This document shows positions 62,670 to 64,000 of a DNA stretch of 64,000 nucleotides, piece after piece. The stretch is from Bacteroidota bacterium (GTDB lineage: Bacteria > Bacteroidota > Bacteroidia > B-17B0 > Aurantibacillaceae), in contig JAAFIQ010000006.1 in the NCBI GenBank assembly GCA_013298715.1, positions 1 to 64,000 on the forward strand. The letters are read 5' to 3'. The notes under the pieces were generated by a model that saw nothing but the letters and a program-made list of their open reading frames with translations, ran no database searches and was not told the origin of the DNA. Numbering within the stretch: the stretch's first letter is position 1; each line of letters opens with the position of its first letter. Both the position numbers and the translations under genes were made by a program.

Positions 62670-63351
62670 ACTCTATTATAAAAACAAGCTCGTTATTCGT
62701 TTAATAAAACCTTTTGAGAACAAACGTTTATTTACAGCACTTAAACTAAATATTATTACAATTAAAGATTATGGTTTTTGGCCAAAAAAATTAATTGCTT
62801 TGGATGCGTTTTGTCAAACTGGATTGCAATGGACGCGTGTGTTTAGCGATGAAGCTAAGTATTTAGAAATGTGGGACATAAATGCTGAAGCAATTAAATT
62901 TGCAAAAAAAGAGTTCCCAAAAGCAAATGTAAATTGTGGAGACTCTATTGATGCCATTATGAATAACAAACTGCACCGTAAAGATTTTAATTTTGTGTTG
63001 ATAGATTCGCCAGTTCCTTTTATGTATCCTGATGGAAGTTTTGAGCATTTTAAATTCTTTGATTCTATTTTTAAAAACATTGCAAACGAGGCAGTTATTA
63101 TGATGGATGTGGTTCCGAATATTGAAACCATGCTTGCTAAACACCCACATCCAAAAGAGTTTTCTGATAAATGGGCTGCTGCAAGAAATCAATTTTACAA
63201 TGTAAGTAATGGTGCAATTGTTCTTCCGTTGCAAATGACAGAGATTTATAAAAATAAAGTTGAAGCACTTGGTTATACTTGTAAATTGGTTACTTATAAT
63301 GCGCGCAACGAACATTTTGGTATTTTAACTATTGTTGTTAGTAAAAAGTGA
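62659..63351 (+). CDS. Class I methyltransferase-like protein in polysaccharide cluster
   Basis: The 230-aa protein shows a Rossmann methyltransferase order: LIALDAFCQTGLQW as the glycine-poor motif I-like loop, LEMWDINAEAIKFA with the acidic residue after strand 2, NVNCGDSIDAI, then FVLIDSPVPF for motif IV and a later VIMMDVVPNI. Motif I is atypical (DAFCQTG instead of a GxGxG), so SAM use is inferred, not certain. It sits between glycosyltransferases and a FemAB-like gene, where O-methylation of sugars would make sense. Start ATG overlaps the previous gene. Confidence 0.62.
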   Translation: MVSKLYYKNKLVIRLIKPFENKRLFTALKLNIITIKDYGFWPKKLIALDAFCQTGLQWTRVFSDEAKYLEMWDINAEAIKFAKKEFPKANVNCGDSIDAIMNNKLHRKDFNFVLIDSPVPFMYPDGSFEHFKFFDSIFKNIANEAVIMMDVVPNIETMLAKHPHPKEFSDKWAAARNQFYNVSNGAIVLPLQMTEIYKNKVEALGYTCKLVTYNARNEHFGILTIVVSKK

Positions 63352-64000
63352 TTGTTAAACCAATAGATACCAAAGGAGTTGATTATTTAAAACTGGTTGA
63401 AAAAGCTGGTTCTGTTTTTAATTTACCAAATTGGTTAGCTATTTATAACCCTGAGAATATTGTAACACTTGGCATTTTTAACTTGAATAACGAGCTAATC
63501 GGGGCATTAAATCTCTATAAATCAAAAAAAGCTGGAACAACTTACTACTCAGTACCGCCATATTCTCCATCTAATGGATTTACTTTAATTAACCCAGCAC
63601 AAAGTAATGCGAATAAAATTGCTTTTGAAAAAGATGTACACGAAGCCTTAATTAAACATTTTGCTTTACTTAAAGCTGCTTTGTTTATTTCGGCATTTCC
63701 AACAAATGTAATAGATACTCAACCTTATTTTTGGAATAAGTATAAAGTAATTCCAAATTATACTTATCAACTACCTTTAAATAAAACTGAAGAAGAATTA
63801 TTCGAAAGTATTACTTCTGAAAAAAGAAAATCTATTCGCAAGGCACAAAAAGACAACATTATTGTAAGTGAATGTACTGATATGAAAATTGTTTTAGAAT
63901 TAATAAACAAAACATTTTCGCGAAAAGAAAAAAGCATTAACGAAAGTTTGGTGAAAAAAATATTATTTCAATTTTCAAATTCTGAAAATAGTTTTGCTTT
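63348..64000 (+). CDS. FemAB/GNAT-like acyltransferase (5' part, cut by window edge)
   Basis: The frame starts at GTG 63348, overlapping the previous stop, and runs open to the window end (217 codons). It has the N-terminal half of FemAB-like or BioF2-type GNAT proteins: a QWLAIYN-like start (NLPNWLAIYN), YSVPPYSPSNG, and the conserved SEKRKSIRKAQKDNI segment, followed by INKTFSRKEKSIN. Such proteins attach amino acids to peptidoglycan or modify sugars in polysaccharide clusters. The C-terminus and therefore completeness cannot be judged. Confidence 0.8.
   Translation, partial: MIVKPIDTKGVDYLKLVEKAGSVFNLPNWLAIYNPENIVTLGIFNLNNELIGALNLYKSKKAGTTYYSVPPYSPSNGFTLINPAQSNANKIAFEKDVHEALIKHFALLKAALFISAFPTNVIDTQPYFWNKYKVIPNYTYQLPLNKTEEELFESITSEKRKSIRKAQKDNIIVSECTDMKIVLELINKTFSRKEKSINESLVKKILFQFSNSENSFA

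Noticed and set aside
1-64000. tRNA, rRNA or CRISPR loci
   Set aside because: No cloverleaf-like sequence was noticed in the intergenic regions, no rRNA segment was recognised, and no evenly spaced direct repeats were seen; this was by eye, so a covariance search could still find a small RNA.

Overview
The window is chromosomal DNA from a member of the Bacteroidota, probably a free-living or aquatic lineage; the class cannot be fixed from sequence alone. Three lines of evidence support this: low GC throughout; three secreted proteins with C-terminal type IX secretion (T9SS) sorting domains; and promoter-like sequences of the phylum's TTTG / TAnnTTTG type. Short overlaps such as TAATG and ATGA and TTG/GTG starts are frequent. 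I saw no rRNA, tRNA or CRISPR array.

Layout. 0-0.2 kb: the tail of an IS1595/ISXO2-type transposase. 0.2-7.4 kb: LOG-family enzyme, lipid A-type acyltransferase, tsaD and a giant TamB. 7.4-11.4 kb: a three-gene block that looks like an outer-membrane cobalamin-uptake locus (BtuB-like TonB receptor, DUF4465 protein carrying a T9SS tail, BtuG-like propeller lipoprotein). 11.4-14.1 kb: a glycosyltransferase with a problematic start, pyrB and a small secreted protein. 14.1-17.1 kb: a decaying accessory patch with a TPR gene broken by two in-frame stops, a membrane protein, a RelE-type toxin-antitoxin pair and a gene remnant. 17.1-23.8 kb: a tetR-tolC-mfp-RND efflux operon with a visible candidate operator.

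23.9-31.7 kb: an M23 peptidase, a second toxin-antitoxin pair, a lipoprotein, a membrane protein, a tandem thioredoxin-like protein, a T9SS cargo protein, DUF177-rpmF, a YiiX-like hydrolase and a pRiA4b ORF-3-like protein. 31.7-39.8 kb: a lone GT2 enzyme, then an overlapping plus-strand operon of lptG, GT4, GT2, an OstA/LptA-like gene and a Ycf48-propeller/LolA-like fusion, all pointing to envelope polysaccharide or LPS export. 39.8-53.7 kb: DUF1501/DUF1800 pair, thioredoxin, fasciclin, a GT2, DUF2071, a dicarboxylate symporter, RluD-like synthase, T9SS cargo, PASTA protein, M28 peptidase, tdk and a phosphoesterase. 53.8-59.5 kb: a large alpha-2-macroglobulin-like protein with an intact thioester motif. 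59.5-64 kb: a surface-polysaccharide cluster of three glycosyltransferases, a methyltransferase-like protein and a FemAB/GNAT-like enzyme cut by the window edge.

Most of the window is envelope biology: lipid A acylation, TamB and Lpt transport, efflux, T9SS-exported proteins, TonB uptake, peptidoglycan hydrolysis and glycosyltransfer. Housekeeping genes (tsaD, pyrB, rpmF, trxA, tdk, rluD) are interspersed. No wholly new system is evident. The most interesting items are the T9SS-linked cobalamin locus without a visible riboswitch, the propeller-LolA fusion inside the Lpt/glycosyltransferase operon, the doubly nonsense-mutated TPR gene, and two start-site problems that change the predicted proteins.
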